This document shows positions 8,457 through 16,693 of a stretch of 64,000 bases of DNA, in pieces. The stretch is from positions 1,507,501 through 1,571,500 of the forward strand of contig NZ_CP047897.1 in assembly GCF_009913235.1 (NCBI RefSeq), written 5' to 3'. Position numbers and translations under genes: made by a program. Under the pieces are notes generated by a model. That model ran no database searches, had not been told where the DNA came from, and worked only from the letters and a program-made list of their open reading frames with translations. Each line of letters opens with the position of its first letter. The first letter of the stretch is position 1. Source of the DNA: Nibribacter ruber. Its GTDB lineage: Bacteria; Bacteroidota; Bacteroidia; Cytophagales; Hymenobacteraceae.

Positions 8457-9155
8457 ATGTACAATAAAGACGAATTCAGAAAATTTGCCGTGCACGGCTT
8501 AGGCATGAGCGGCCTGGGCGTTGACCAATATTTGACGCATCTGGAAAGCTCCACGCGTTTCCAGCCAACTAGTATGACGCGTTCTGTAATTGAAGAGCGT
8601 CCTACCAACTTTAGAGAGATTGACGTATTCTCTCGCTTAATGGTAGACCGTATCATCTTCTTGGGTACGCAGGTAGATGATTATATCGCCAACATCATCA
8701 CGGCTCAACTTTTGTTCCTGGAGAGCGTGGATGCCAAGAAGGACATTCTATTATACATCAACAGCCCGGGTGGTTCTGTGTATGCCGGTTTAGGTATCTA
8801 TGACACCATGCAGTACGTGCAGCCAGACGTGGCCACTATTTGTACTGGCTTGGCCGCCTCTATGGGTGCGGTGTTGTTATGCGGTGGTGCTAAAGACAAG
8901 CGTTCTGCATTGCCTCACTCCCGCGTCATGATTCACCAGCCAATGGGTGGTACCCAAGGCCAAGCCTCAGACATCGAGATTACAGCTCGTGAAATCCTGA
9001 AGCTGAAGAAAGAGCTGTATGAAATCATCTCCAGCCACAGCGGCAAGACTGTGGAAGAGGTAGACAAAGACTCTGACCGTGACTACTGGATGATTGCCCA
9101 AGAAGCCAAAGAATACGGCCTGATTGATGAAGTTTTGCTTCGTCACAAAGCGTAA
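8457..9155 (+). CDS. clpP: ATP-dependent Clp protease proteolytic subunit
   Basis: ClpP is the tetradecameric serine peptidase that degrades substrates unfolded by ClpX or ClpA/C. The call starts at [10 protein letters not shown] (232 residues). An in-frame ATG at 8403 adds 18 residues that do not resemble the family and is rejected. The catalytic serine lies in [11 protein letters not shown] and the histidine in [12 protein letters not shown]. The acidic third residue falls in the conserved segment that follows. The gene is followed by a strong terminator and then clpX, whose product is its unfoldase partner. Confidence 0.97.
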   Translation: MYNKDEFRKFAVHGLGMSGLGVDQYLTHLESSTRFQPTSMTRSVIEERPTNFREIDVFSRLMVDRIIFLGTQVDDYIANIITAQLLFLESVDAKKDILLYINSPGGSVYAGLGIYDTMQYVQPDVATICTGLAASMGAVLLCGGAKDKRSALPHSRVMIHQPMGGTQGQASDIEITAREILKLKKELYEIISSHSGKTVEEVDKDSDRDYWMIAQEAKEYGLIDEVLLRHKA

Positions 9156-9168
9156 TCACTATATTTAG

Positions 9169-9206
9169 CATAAAAAAAGCCTGCCCACCAGCAGGCTTTT
9201 TTTATG
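9169..9206. terminator. Terminator after clpP
   Basis: Perfect 16-bp arms (9169-9184 and 9191-9206) contain GCCTGC/GCAGGC with seven A and seven T residues. The hairpin can work in either direction. Confidence 0.85.
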
Positions 9207-9368
9207 CCCCGCGTCAAACGAAAAAACCGCTTTTTGGTTGCAGGCGCTTAGCTTTCAATCAGATACAGAATATCCTATATTTTATAAACCTCTCTAACAC
9301 AGCCTGTTCCTTAAGCCTATTTTAGTGCCTTGTTGAAAAATTTCTAGCTTCTTGCCTTTCCAATTTTG

Positions 9369-9376
9369 TAACTTTG
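9369..9376 (+). promoter_or_regulatory. -7 box (TAACTTTG) of clpX
   Basis: This is an exact TAnnTTTG match 50 bp upstream of the clpX start. No well-spaced TTTG lies upstream. Its position after the clpP terminator supports separate transcription of clpX. Confidence 0.45.
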
Positions 9377-9425
9377 CTTTCATGGCACCAACTCACATGG
9401 TGTTTTGTTGATCCTTCATAAGTAT

Positions 9426-10652
9426 ATGGCAGAAATTACGTGCTCCTTTTGCGGCAAGAATAAGAAAGAAGTCTCTGTGATGATTTCAGGCATTAACGCG
9501 CACATCTGTGAGCGTTGCATTGGTCAGGCCCAGCAGATTTTAAATGAGGAAAACCGCTTACGTGCCAACAACCGCACGCCCAAGTTCAACCTCATGAAGC
9601 CGCGCGAAATGAAGGAGTACCTTGACCAGTTTGTAGTAGGTCAGGACGAAGCCAAGAAAGTGATGTCCGTGGCGGTGTACAATCACTACAAGCGTTTAAT
9701 GCAGAAGCCCAAGGCTGATGACGTAGTGATTGAGAAATCCAACATCATCATGGTAGGTGAAACCGGAACCGGTAAGACCTTCCTGGCCCGTATGCTGGCT
9801 GGCACGCTTCAAGTTCCATTCTGTATTGCAGATGCCACCGTGTTAACCGAAGCCGGTTACGTGGGTGAAGACGTAGAAAGCATCTTAACCCGCCTTCTAC
9901 AAGCCGCCGATTACAACGTAGAAGCCGCCGAGCGCGGTATTGTCTACATTGACGAGATTGATAAGATTGCCCGCAAAAGCGATAACCCTTCTATCACCCG
10001 CGATGTGTCTGGTGAAGGTGTGCAACAGGCCTTGTTGAAATTGCTGGAAGGCACCACGGTTAACGTACCACCGCAAGGCGGACGCAAGCACCCAGAGCAG
10101 AAGATGATTTCTGTGAACACAGAGAACATCCTGTTTATTTGCGGCGGCGCCTTTGTAGGCATTGACCGTTTAATCAAGAGCCGCTTAAATACCAAGCCTA
10201 TCGGGTTCTCTAAAACGTCGCTAGATGATAAGGTAGACACCGAGAACTTCCTGCGTTACATCACGTCCCAAGACTTGAAATCCTTCGGGTTGATTCCTGA
10301 GTTGATTGGCCGTCTGCCTGTGGTCACCCACTTGAACCCGCTGGACAACGACACGCTTCGTCTAATCCTTACCCAGCCTAAGAACTCTTTGGTAAAGCAG
10401 TACAAGCGTCTGTTTGAAATGGAGAACATCACACTGGAGTTCTCTGAAGAAGCCCTAGCTTACATCGTGGAGAAAGCCGCTGAGTACAAGTTAGGCGCCC
10501 GTGGCCTGCGCTCCATCTGTGAAGGTATCATGACCGACGCCATGTTTGACCTGCCCACCGACCAACAAGAAGGCGGTGACTTGGTAATCACCTTAGATTA
10601 CGCCCGCGAGAAATTTGAGAAATCATCTTTGAAGCAACTAAAAGTTGCCTAA
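9426..10652 (+). CDS. clpX: ATP-dependent Clp protease ATP-binding subunit ClpX
   Basis: ClpX is the hexameric AAA+ unfoldase that feeds substrates to ClpP. The call starts at [10 protein letters not shown] (408 residues). The upstream ATG at 9405 would add seven residues before the conserved zinc domain. The N-terminal zinc-binding domain has CSFCGK and ICERC. Walker A is GETGTGKT (about residues 117-124) and Walker [11 protein letters not shown] sensor region and the substrate-gripping loop segments follow. A -7 box and the clpP terminator suggest its own transcript. Confidence 0.97.
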   Translation: MAEITCSFCGKNKKEVSVMISGINAHICERCIGQAQQILNEENRLRANNRTPKFNLMKPREMKEYLDQFVVGQDEAKKVMSVAVYNHYKRLMQKPKADDVVIEKSNIIMVGETGTGKTFLARMLAGTLQVPFCIADATVLTEAGYVGEDVESILTRLLQAADYNVEAAERGIVYIDEIDKIARKSDNPSITRDVSGEGVQQALLKLLEGTTVNVPPQGGRKHPEQKMISVNTENILFICGGAFVGIDRLIKSRLNTKPIGFSKTSLDDKVDTENFLRYITSQDLKSFGLIPELIGRLPVVTHLNPLDNDTLRLILTQPKNSLVKQYKRLFEMENITLEFSEEALAYIVEKAAEYKLGARGLRSICEGIMTDAMFDLPTDQQEGGDLVITLDYAREKFEKSSLKQLKVA

Positions 10653-10668
10653 GAGCAATAGATACCAA

Positions 10669-10714
10669 AAACAGAAAGGCCTCTCTTTGAAAACAAGGAG
10701 AGGCCTTTCTGTTT
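10669..10714. terminator. Terminator after clpX
   Basis: AAACAGAAAGGCCTCTC (10669-10685) pairs perfectly with its complement at 10698-10714 around a 12-nt loop. Confidence 0.8.
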
Positions 10715-10725
10715 CTAGATAAGAC

Positions 10726-10763
10726 CGTTTTTGGCTTGTTTTCTGGAGAAAAAGCCAAAAACG
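10726..10763. repeat. 38-bp palindromic repeat, copy 5
   Basis: The arms CGTTTTTGGC and GCCAAAAACG pair fully. Five further flanking bases on each side (AAGAC/GTCTT) extend the palindrome to 10721-10768. Confidence 0.9.
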
Positions 10764-10780
10764 GTCTTTAGGTACGTTAA

Positions 10781-10839
10781 CTCCTTCCCCTCTTTTGTCA
10801 TCCTGAAAGGATTTTGGTGGCAAGCTGTAAAGGCGCTTA
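10781..10839 (+). repeat. GTCATCCTGAAAGGAT-type interspersed repeat, copy B
   Basis: The core TTTTGTCATCCTGAAAGGAT is followed by TTGGTGGCAAGCTG. It matches 421-472 directly and 17626-17680 in inverted orientation. It starts 18 bp after palindromic copy 5. Confidence 0.65.
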
Positions 10840-10986
10840 CAAAAAGTCACCTCCCGCAAGTTTTAGCGAAGCGGCAACTTGTGGGTAGCTTATGAGCAAG
10901 TTTACAAACTTGCCTGGTTCTGCATCTGAGGCACTTAAGCTGAAAACTTGCACCATATTTAGCTACAAGGATTAAGCAGGAAAATG

Positions 10987-11024
10987 TGTTTTCGGGCTGT
11001 TTCCCAGAAAAGAGGCCAAAAACG
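10987..11024. repeat. 38-bp palindromic repeat, copy 6 (degenerate)
   Basis: The right arm GGCCAAAAACG is intact, but the left arm has drifted to TGTTTTCGGGC. The length is still 38 bp. It ends 9 bp before the lpxB stop codon. Confidence 0.75.
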
Positions 11025-11033
11025 ACGGTAAGA

Positions 11034-12146
11034 TTATTTCTCCTTCAGGTAGTCTACCATCAATTTGGCGGCAGTCTCTGAAGTATTGAAATCTCCTATA
11101 TGACTTTTCACTTCGGCGTACCCTTGTATCTGTGCCTGACGGCCTTCGGGATTTTGCAGAACATTCTTGAGTTCGCGCACCAGGTTCTGGGCATTCATGT
11201 CGCCTTGAATTAACTCCGGTACCACTTTTTTATTGGCAATCAAATTCACCAGAGAAATGTACGGTACTTTAATCACCGCTTTGCCAATCATATAAGAGAT
11301 GTTGCTGGTACGGTAGCAGACCACCTGCGGCACGTTAAACAAGGCTGTCTCTAACGTGGCAGTGCCAGAAGTAACCATGGCGGCATCAGCGTGGGCTAAG
11401 ACGTCATAGGTCTGGTCATAGACAATCTTGATATACGGCTCCCGGTTGAAGTTCTCATAGTATTCTCTGGAGAAGTTGCTCACCGCGGCTACCACAAACT
11501 GATAGTCCTGGAACGCCGGCAAAATGCTGAGCATGATGTAGAGCAGGCTTTCTATCTCCTGCTGACGGCTACCCGGCAACACGGCAATGATAGGACGGTC
11601 ATCTAAATTATTGTCAGCCCTAAAATTCTGATTGATGGTATGCGCATTGACGGCATCTGACACCGGGTTGCCAATGTAATCCGTGTCATAGTCAAATCGC
11701 TTGTAGAAATCCTTCTCAAAAGGCATGATGACAAACATGCGGTCCACCAACCGTTTGATGTTGTGCACGCGTCCCTGGTTCCAGGCCCAGATTTTAGGAG
11801 AGATGTAATAGAAGACTTTGATGCCATGCGCTTTGGCGAACTTGGCAATGCGCATGTTAAAGCCGGCGTAGTCTACCAGAATCACCACATCAGGCTTGTA
11901 TTGCAGTAAATCCTGCTGACACTCTTTTAAGAAACGTCTTATCTTTAAGATATTGGTGGCCGCTTCTAAAAAGCCCATGAACGCCATCTCCTGGTAATGC
12001 TTTACCAGTTCAGCGCCAGCGGCTTCCATCATGTCTCCGCCCCACGCCCGCACGTGCGCCTGCGGGTCTTGCAGGTGCAATTGCTTGATGAGGTTAGAGG
12101 CATGCAAATCACCGGAGCGCTCTCCGGCTATGATGTAGTATTTCAT
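11034..12146 (-). CDS. lpxB: Lipid-A-disaccharide synthase
   Basis: LpxB is a peripheral inner-membrane glycosyltransferase. It condenses UDP-2,3-diacylglucosamine with lipid X to form the lipid A disaccharide. The 370 residues show the N-terminal AGERSGDLHASNLI signature, ISPKIWAWNQGRVHNIK in the middle and VTSGTATLETALF in the C-terminal nucleotide-sugar domain. It presence fits a Gram-negative envelope with LPS, as does hldD nearby. The gene lies 146 bp downstream of queD across a repeat-rich spacer. Confidence 0.96.
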   Translation of the reverse strand: MKYYIIAGERSGDLHASNLIKQLHLQDPQAHVRAWGGDMMEAAGAELVKHYQEMAFMGFLEAATNILKIRRFLKECQQDLLQYKPDVVILVDYAGFNMRIAKFAKAHGIKVFYYISPKIWAWNQGRVHNIKRLVDRMFVIMPFEKDFYKRFDYDTDYIGNPVSDAVNAHTINQNFRADNNLDDRPIIAVLPGSRQQEIESLLYIMLSILPAFQDYQFVVAAVSNFSREYYENFNREPYIKIVYDQTYDVLAHADAAMVTSGTATLETALFNVPQVVCYRTSNISYMIGKAVIKVPYISLVNLIANKKVVPELIQGDMNAQNLVRELKNVLQNPEGRQAQIQGYAEVKSHIGDFNTSETAAKLMVDYLKEK

Positions 12147-12151
12147 CTGTT

Positions 12152-12292
12152 GACAGTAATCAGGGAGCAGTAATCATTAATCAGTTACCAGTAAACAGAA
12201 CAAAGAATTTTTTCTGTGAGACAAAGGCGAAACAGCGAAATGTTGTCTTATTTTCTGATAACTAGTTACTGATAACTGCTAACTGAATAAGT
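12152..12292. repeat. Degenerate inverted repeats filling the lpxB-queD spacer
   Basis: The spacer consists mainly of variants of CAGTTATCAGTAA. CAGTTACCAGTAA (12182-12194) faces TTACTGATAACTG (12266-12278), pairing at 12 of 13 positions. Further partial copies lie on both sides. No gene is visible. Confidence 0.5.
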
Positions 12293-12709
12293 TTATTCCC
12301 CAAAGTACTCTACGAAGTTCCGGGGAGTCTCGTACAGCTTCAGGCTGTGTAATTGTGCTTTTGAAATGCCCGCTATCAAGGGAGCCAGGATATTCCAGAA
12401 CTCCATCACCAGGTTCTCCGTGCTGGCCAGTTTGCCTTCCATGAACGGCACGTCCATGTTCAGGTTCTTGTGGTCCACTTTCTCTATGATGTTCTTCCGG
12501 ATGAGGGTGCTCAGTTTCTTCAAGTCAATCACGAAACCGGTGTCTGGGTCTGGTTTGCCCTTCACGGTCACAATTAACTCATAGTTATGCCCGTGCCAGT
12601 TGGTGTTGGCGCAAGGGCCAAACACCTCCTTGTTCTTAGACATAGACCAATTTGGATTGAACAGCTTGTGGGCTGCGTTAAAATGCTCTAACCTGCTTAC
12701 GTATACCAT
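12293..12709 (-). CDS. queD: 6-carboxytetrahydropterin synthase (QueD/PTPS family)
   Basis: This 138-residue enzyme belongs to the 6-pyruvoyl-tetrahydropterin synthase family, whose bacterial members usually make 6-carboxytetrahydropterin for queuosine. Zinc ligands are visible in FNAAHKLF and in NWHGHNYELIV. The catalytic cysteine is in FGPCANTNWHG. VDHKNLNMDVPF matches the family C-terminal half. It overlaps the upstream permease gene by 1 bp (TAATG), suggesting coupled translation although the functions differ. No other queuosine gene is in the window, so a tetrahydrobiopterin-type role is possible. Confidence 0.88.
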   Translation of the reverse strand: MVYVSRLEHFNAAHKLFNPNWSMSKNKEVFGPCANTNWHGHNYELIVTVKGKPDPDTGFVIDLKKLSTLIRKNIIEKVDHKNLNMDVPFMEGKLASTENLVMEFWNILAPLIAGISKAQLHSLKLYETPRNFVEYFGE

Positions 12710-13716
12710 TAACTGAATCGGTAATTCTTTCTACGCAACAAATATACGAAGAAAGGTACACCAAAGAACGATGTCACAATACCAACCGGCATTCCGGCCG
12801 GCGGATACAGCAGTCTGGACAGAATATCACACAAAACCAAGAACAAACCACCCGCCAAGGCGCAGAAAATCAGGTTAAACCGATTGGTAATCCCCAATAC
12901 TGCCCGGGTTACATGCGGAATCATCAAACCCACAAACCCCACCGGCCCTGAAAAAGCCACGGCAAACCCTGTTACCACAGAAATAGCCAGCAACATAACC
13001 CAACGAAGCTTGCCTACCTCCACGCCTAGCGTCTCGGCGCGCTCTGCTCCTAGCAACAGAACACTCAGATGCTTTTGCAAAAACTGAAAAATAATCAATC
13101 CTGCTATTAGCGCCGTTGCCGGATAACCCAAGTTGGTCCAATCTGCTTTCTCAAATCCGCCCATGCTCCAGAAGACCACAGATTTTAACTGGCTTTCTGA
13201 ATCTGAAAGGAACATAATCAAACTCACCAAGGCCGTAAGCAAAGAACTCAAGGCCACGCCTACCAATAACATCTGACTGGGAATCAACTGTCCACGTCTG
13301 GAACCTAGAATGACTACTACTAATGTTACGGCAAAAGAACCTACTAACGCAAAAAATGGCGGCAGATATAATCCCATTACCGTGAATTCTGTCAAGAAGA
13401 AAAGGCTAAAAGATGCGCCTAGCGAAGCACCAGAGGCGGTACCCATTAGATAGGGGTCTGCCAAGGCATTGTTCACTAGCGCCTGCATCAAATAACCGGC
13501 GAACGCCAAAGAGGCTCCTGTCAAAAATGCCAGCAGTAATCTAGGCAAACGCAAATGTACAATACTGTAATGCGCAGAATCTTCGCTGTTATAATGAGTG
13601 AGTGCTTCCCAGATGAGGCTATAAGAGGTTTCAATACTGCCCACCTTGAGCCCCAGAAAAAACCCAAAGACCAGCAACAATACTACTGCCAGCAAAAGAA
13701 CAAGGGATTTTCTCAC
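12709..13716 (-). CDS. FecCD-family ABC transporter permease
   Basis: This 335-residue inner-membrane protein belongs to the BtuC/FecCD family, which imports cobalamin, heme or ferric siderophores. About ten hydrophobic segments are visible. Family signatures are IVHLRLPRLLLAFLTGASLAFAG near the N-terminus (shown here in part) and GFVGLMIPHVTRAVLG near residue 250, the ATPase-coupling loop. It overlaps the binding-protein gene by 4 bp upstream and queD by 1 bp downstream. No ATPase gene is adjacent, so the transporter must use one encoded elsewhere. The substrate is unknown. Confidence 0.92.
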   Translation of the reverse strand: MRKSLVLLLAVVLLLVFGFFLGLKVGSIETSYSLIWEALTHYNSEDSAHYSIVHLRLPRLLLAFLTGASLAFAGYLMQALVNNALADPYLMGTASGASLGASFSLFFLTEFTVMGLYLPPFFALVGSFAVTLVVVILGSRRGQLIPSQMLLVGVALSSLLTALVSLIMFLSDSESQLKSVVFWSMGGFEKADWTNLGYPATALIAGLIIFQFLQKHLSVLLLGAERAETLGVEVGKLRWVMLLAISVVTGFAVAFSGPVGFVGLMIPHVTRAVLGITNRFNLIFCALAGGLFLVLCDILSRLLYPPAGMPVGIVTSFFGVPFFVYLLRRKNYRFS

Positions 13717-14630
13717 CGGAGTACCTGCTTAAGTTCCTGAATGCTTTCTATGACTCTAGGCCCGGGTCTGGACATCAAATCATCCGTTACCTCATAGATG
13801 CGTTTGTTCTGATAAGCTTTGATGCGCTTGAGTTCTGGGTACAAGGAGAAAAACTCCTTGTCATACTTTTCAAAGGTCCCTCCTAGGATCACGTCTGGGT
13901 TCAATTGCAGAATATATTCCCGCGTCAAGGCCGGCGACTGCTGGGCCATCACCTCAGACACGGCATTGTCGGCGCCCAGGTAGCGGAGTTTGTCAGTGAA
14001 GATGGTATTGTGCCCGAAGACATAGATTGGGTCCTTCCAGATGATGGCCAGCACTTTGGGATGCTCCTGCAGTTCGGCAGTGTCTTTGGAAAATGCCTGT
14101 AGTTTCTGTTGCAATGAATTCACCACCTTAGCAGCTTGGTTCTCACGTTTTAGAATCCTGCCCAAGTCCTTCAAGCCCCTCAATACATCAGACACAGAAT
14201 CAAAGGCCTGAAAATACACCGGTATGCCCATCTTCTGAATTTGGGCAGCTACTTCTAAAGAAATGATGCCTTCGGTGGCAAAAACGGCGTCTGGTTTTAA
14301 AGTCAGCAGGCGCTCATAATCCATGGGGTAATTGTTTACCACGGGTTTGGTCAACGCCATTGCCGGATAGTCACAGTTTTGAGTTCGGCCTATAATGGAA
14401 GCGGTGTCGGCCACGGCGAACAGCATCTCGGTCATGGCGGCGTCGAGTCCCATGATGCGTTTGGGCTGCGTGGGTAAGGTCACGCTTCGGCCCAGGTCAT
14501 CTTTGATTGTGTAACTGCTCTTTTGGTTGGGTGCTTTGGCTGGTTTTGACTCGCAGGATGCTAGTGCCAACAGACACAGGCCCATTAGAAAAGTGGAGAG
14601 AAAGACAGATAGATTCTTAGAAACAGTCAC
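13713..14630 (-). CDS. ABC transporter substrate-binding lipoprotein (BtuF/FecB fold)
   Basis: This periplasmic binding protein of the helical-backbone metal-receptor fold delivers cobalamin or an iron complex to the FecCD permease. The GTG at 14630 is preferred. It gives a short signal peptide ending in the lipobox LALASC, and a TACCTTTG box lies at 14655-14662. An ATG at 14753 gives a longer frame, but that frame runs through palindromic copy 7 and the promoter, so it is rejected. Family motifs are LGRSVTLPTQPKRIMGLD, LLTLKPDAVFA and LQLNPDVILGG. The GTG-started form has 305 residues, and substrate choice cannot be read from the sequence. Confidence 0.85.
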   Translation of the reverse strand: MTVSKNLSVFLSTFLMGLCLLALASCESKPAKAPNQKSSYTIKDDLGRSVTLPTQPKRIMGLDAAMTEMLFAVADTASIIGRTQNCDYPAMALTKPVVNNYPMDYERLLTLKPDAVFATEGIISLEVAAQIQKMGIPVYFQAFDSVSDVLRGLKDLGRILKRENQAAKVVNSLQQKLQAFSKDTAELQEHPKVLAIIWKDPIYVFGHNTIFTDKLRYLGADNAVSEVMAQQSPALTREYILQLNPDVILGGTFEKYDKEFFSLYPELKRIKAYQNKRIYEVTDDLMSRPGPRVIESIQELKQVLR

Positions 14631-14654
14631 GCTGGTATAAAGGTGATAAGAAGC

Positions 14655-14662
14655 CAAAGGTA
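14655..14662 (-). promoter_or_regulatory. -7 box (TACCTTTG) of binding-lipoprotein operon
   Basis: On the minus strand this is an exact TAnnTTTG match. The predicted transcription start is about 20 bp before the GTG at 14630. It supports that start and excludes the longer open frame. Confidence 0.5.
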
Positions 14663-14700
14663 CATTTTTTGCCCGAAGCCACGACAGCCTCCTCCCCATC

Positions 14701-14738
14701 CGTTTTTGGCTTGTTTTCCAGAAAATAACCCAAAAACA
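14701..14738. repeat. 38-bp palindromic repeat, copy 7
   Basis: It lies between the divergent promoters of the binding-lipoprotein gene and hldD. The left arm is CGTTTTTGGC. The right arm ends AAAAACA, with one unpaired base. Confidence 0.85.
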
Positions 14739-14783
14739 ATAATGCGACAACACGGCCAGAAACCTGTCGGAGGAAAAGTTTCG

Positions 14784-14791
14784 TACCTTTG
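14784..14791 (+). promoter_or_regulatory. -7 box (TACCTTTG) of hldD
   Basis: This is an exact TAnnTTTG match 36 bp upstream of the hldD ATG. The -33 element is not clear. Confidence 0.5.
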
Positions 14792-14826
14792 ACCAGCATT
14801 CACTCTGTACCTAAAGGAAAAATCTG

Positions 14827-15792
14827 ATGATAGTAGTAACCGGCGCCGCAGGTTTTATTGCCAGCTGTCTTGTCACCCGGCTCAATGCCGCCAACTTCAA
14901 TGATGTGGTGGTGGTGGATAATTTCTCGGTGGCCAAGAAAATGGCGAATCTGGAAGGCAAGAAGATAAAGGAGTATGTAGACCGCAACGACTTTTTTGAC
15001 TGGCTGGAGAAAAACTACGAAGAGGTAGAATTCATCTTCCACCTGGGTGCGCGCACCGACACTACTGAGATGAACCGCGAAGTGCTGGACCTGCTCAACC
15101 TGGACTATTCCAAAAAAGTATGGAATGCCTGCTGTGAGTATCAGATTCCATTAGTGTACGCTTCCTCTGCCGCCACCTATGGCTCTGGCACTTTGGGCTA
15201 CGACGATGATGAGAACATGATTCCGTTGTTACAGCCTCTGAACCCGTACGGTGATTCTAAAAACGATTTTGACAAGTGGGCACTGGAGCAAACCGCCAAA
15301 CCTTTCTTCTGGACGGGTCTTAAGTTCTTTAACGTGTACGGCCCCAATGAATACCACAAAGGCCGCATGGCCTCAGTGATTCTGCATGCCTACAACGCCA
15401 TCGAGGAAAACGGGAGCTTCACACTCTTCAAATCACATAACCCAGACTACAAGGATGGCGAACAGATGCGTGACTTTGTGTATGTAAAAGACGTGGTGGA
15501 AGTGCTGTTCTGGCTCATGAACCATCGCAAGAACTCGGGCATCTACAACCTGGGCAGTGGGCAGGCCCGCACCTTCCTGGATTTGACGTTCAACACCTTC
15601 ACTGCCATGGGCAAAGACATCAACGTAGATTTCAGAGACACGCCTGAGGACATTAGAGACAAATACCAGTACTACACCCAGGCCAACATGGACAAGCTGC
15701 GCTCCATTGGTTATGACAAGTCGTTCCATACGCTGGAAGAAGGCATTCAGGATTATGTGCAGAATTATTTGATGACCAACAGTTATTATTAA
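14827..15792 (+). CDS. hldD: ADP-L-glycero-D-manno-heptose 6-epimerase
   Basis: HldD is an extended short-chain dehydrogenase that epimerises the ADP-heptose precursor for the LPS inner core. The 321 residues begin with the NAD(P)-binding GAAGFIASCLV motif. The catalytic Tyr-Lys pair appears as YGDSK, with the Ser/Thr member in YASSAATYG just before it. KFFNVYGPNEYHKG and MRDFVYVKDVV are strong family signatures. A terminator hairpin and a palindromic repeat follow at once. Confidence 0.95.
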   Translation: MIVVTGAAGFIASCLVTRLNAANFNDVVVVDNFSVAKKMANLEGKKIKEYVDRNDFFDWLEKNYEEVEFIFHLGARTDTTEMNREVLDLLNLDYSKKVWNACCEYQIPLVYASSAATYGSGTLGYDDDENMIPLLQPLNPYGDSKNDFDKWALEQTAKPFFWTGLKFFNVYGPNEYHKGRMASVILHAYNAIEENGSFTLFKSHNPDYKDGEQMRDFVYVKDVVEVLFWLMNHRKNSGIYNLGSGQARTFLDLTFNTFTAMGKDINVDFRDTPEDIRDKYQYYTQANMDKLRSIGYDKSFHTLEEGIQDYVQNYLMTNSYY

Positions 15793-15801
15793 ATGATTAA
15801 A

Positions 15802-15826
15802 AAGAGCCGGTCTAGTACCGGCTCTT
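15802..15826 (+). terminator. Hairpin after hldD
   Basis: AAGAGCCGGT (15802-15811) pairs with ACCGGCTCTT (15817-15826). The palindromic repeat begins 2 bp later and supplies the following T run. Confidence 0.7.
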
Positions 15827-15827
15827 C

Positions 15828-15865
15828 CGTTTTTGGGCTATTTTCACCAAAACAAGCTAAAAACG
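15828..15865. repeat. 38-bp palindromic repeat, copy 8
   Basis: It is joined to the hldD hairpin on the left and ends one base before the ATG of the TauE/SafE gene. Left arm CGTTTTTGGGC, right arm GCTAAAAACG. Confidence 0.85.
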
Positions 15866-15866
15866 A

Positions 15867-16652
15867 ATGCCCGACTTTCTTGACTATCTCTTGATTTGCG
15901 CTGTCGCCTTCCTTGCCTCGGGGATGACCTTCTTTTCTGGGTTTGGCCTGGGGACCTTGATGGTGCCTGTGTTTGCCTTGTTCTTTCCCATTGAGATAGC
16001 CATTGCGCTCACCGCTATCGTCCATTTTTTGAACAACCTCTTCAAGCTGGTCTTGATTGGCCGTCACGCCGATAAAAGCATCATCCTGCGGTTTGGTATT
16101 CCGTCTATGATCGCCGCCGTGCTGGGGGCCTGGCTTCTAAGTTCTCTGGCCCATTTGCCGGCCTGGGGCCAATATCAACTCAATGACCACACGTTTTTCC
16201 TGACGCCGGTTAAGTCCATCATTGCGGTCTTGATGGTGATTTTCGCTTTGTTTGATTTAGTACCATCGCTTAAAAACCTATCTTTCCCTCCCAGATTTTT
16301 GCCCTTGGGCGGTTTGCTGAGCGGATTTTTTGGCGGTTTATCTGGGAACCAGGGCGCTCTTCGCAGTGCCTTTCTGGTAAAGACCGGTATCCCTAAAGAA
16401 GCCTTTATTGCCACGGGCGTGGTCATTGCCTGCCTCATAGACGTGAGTAGATTGGCCGTTTATAGCCAGAACATTTTGGCGGTGCAAGAACAGTTGGACG
16501 TTGCTTTACTGGTCGCGGTTACCTTGTCGGCTTTTATGGGCGCTTTTCTGGGGAGCAGATTATTGAAGAAAGTAACCATTCATTTTTTGCAGACCCTAGT
16601 CGGGATTTTGTTATTATTGGTAGCGCTTGGCCTGGGTTTGGGCTGGCTGTAA
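15867..16652 (+). CDS. TauE/SafE family membrane transporter
   Basis: This 261-residue inner-membrane protein belongs to the sulfite/organosulfonate exporter family. About eight hydrophobic segments are seen in two related halves. The loop FFSGFGLGTLMVPVFALFFP (about residues 20-39) and its second-half counterpart LLSGFFGGLSGNQGALRSAF are the family signatures. The start codon follows palindromic copy 8 by one base, so the mRNA leader is probably the hairpin itself. The transported anion is unknown. Confidence 0.88.
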   Translation: MPDFLDYLLICAVAFLASGMTFFSGFGLGTLMVPVFALFFPIEIAIALTAIVHFLNNLFKLVLIGRHADKSIILRFGIPSMIAAVLGAWLLSSLAHLPAWGQYQLNDHTFFLTPVKSIIAVLMVIFALFDLVPSLKNLSFPPRFLPLGGLLSGFFGGLSGNQGALRSAFLVKTGIPKEAFIATGVVIACLIDVSRLAVYSQNILAVQEQLDVALLVAVTLSAFMGAFLGSRLLKKVTIHFLQTLVGILLLLVALGLGLGWL

Positions 16653-16693
16653 GAAAAAATCCGTAGAACTACCCTCTCCCTGTCTCACGTAAA

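Larger units (their letters stand above)
10715..11033. other. Noncoding region between convergent clpX and lpxB
   Basis: The region holds two palindromic copies (10726-10763 and 10987-11024) and one GTCATCCTGAAAGGAT-type repeat (10781-10839). Two short inverted repeats lie between them: CCCGCAAGTT/AACTTGTGGG (10853-10885) and GCAAGTTTACAAACTTGC (10896-10913). No gene is visible. Confidence 0.6.

Noticed and set aside
14631-14753. Upstream extension of the binding-lipoprotein frame
   Set aside because: It reads through palindromic copy 7 and a -7 box. The signal peptide and lipobox begin only after the GTG at 14630.
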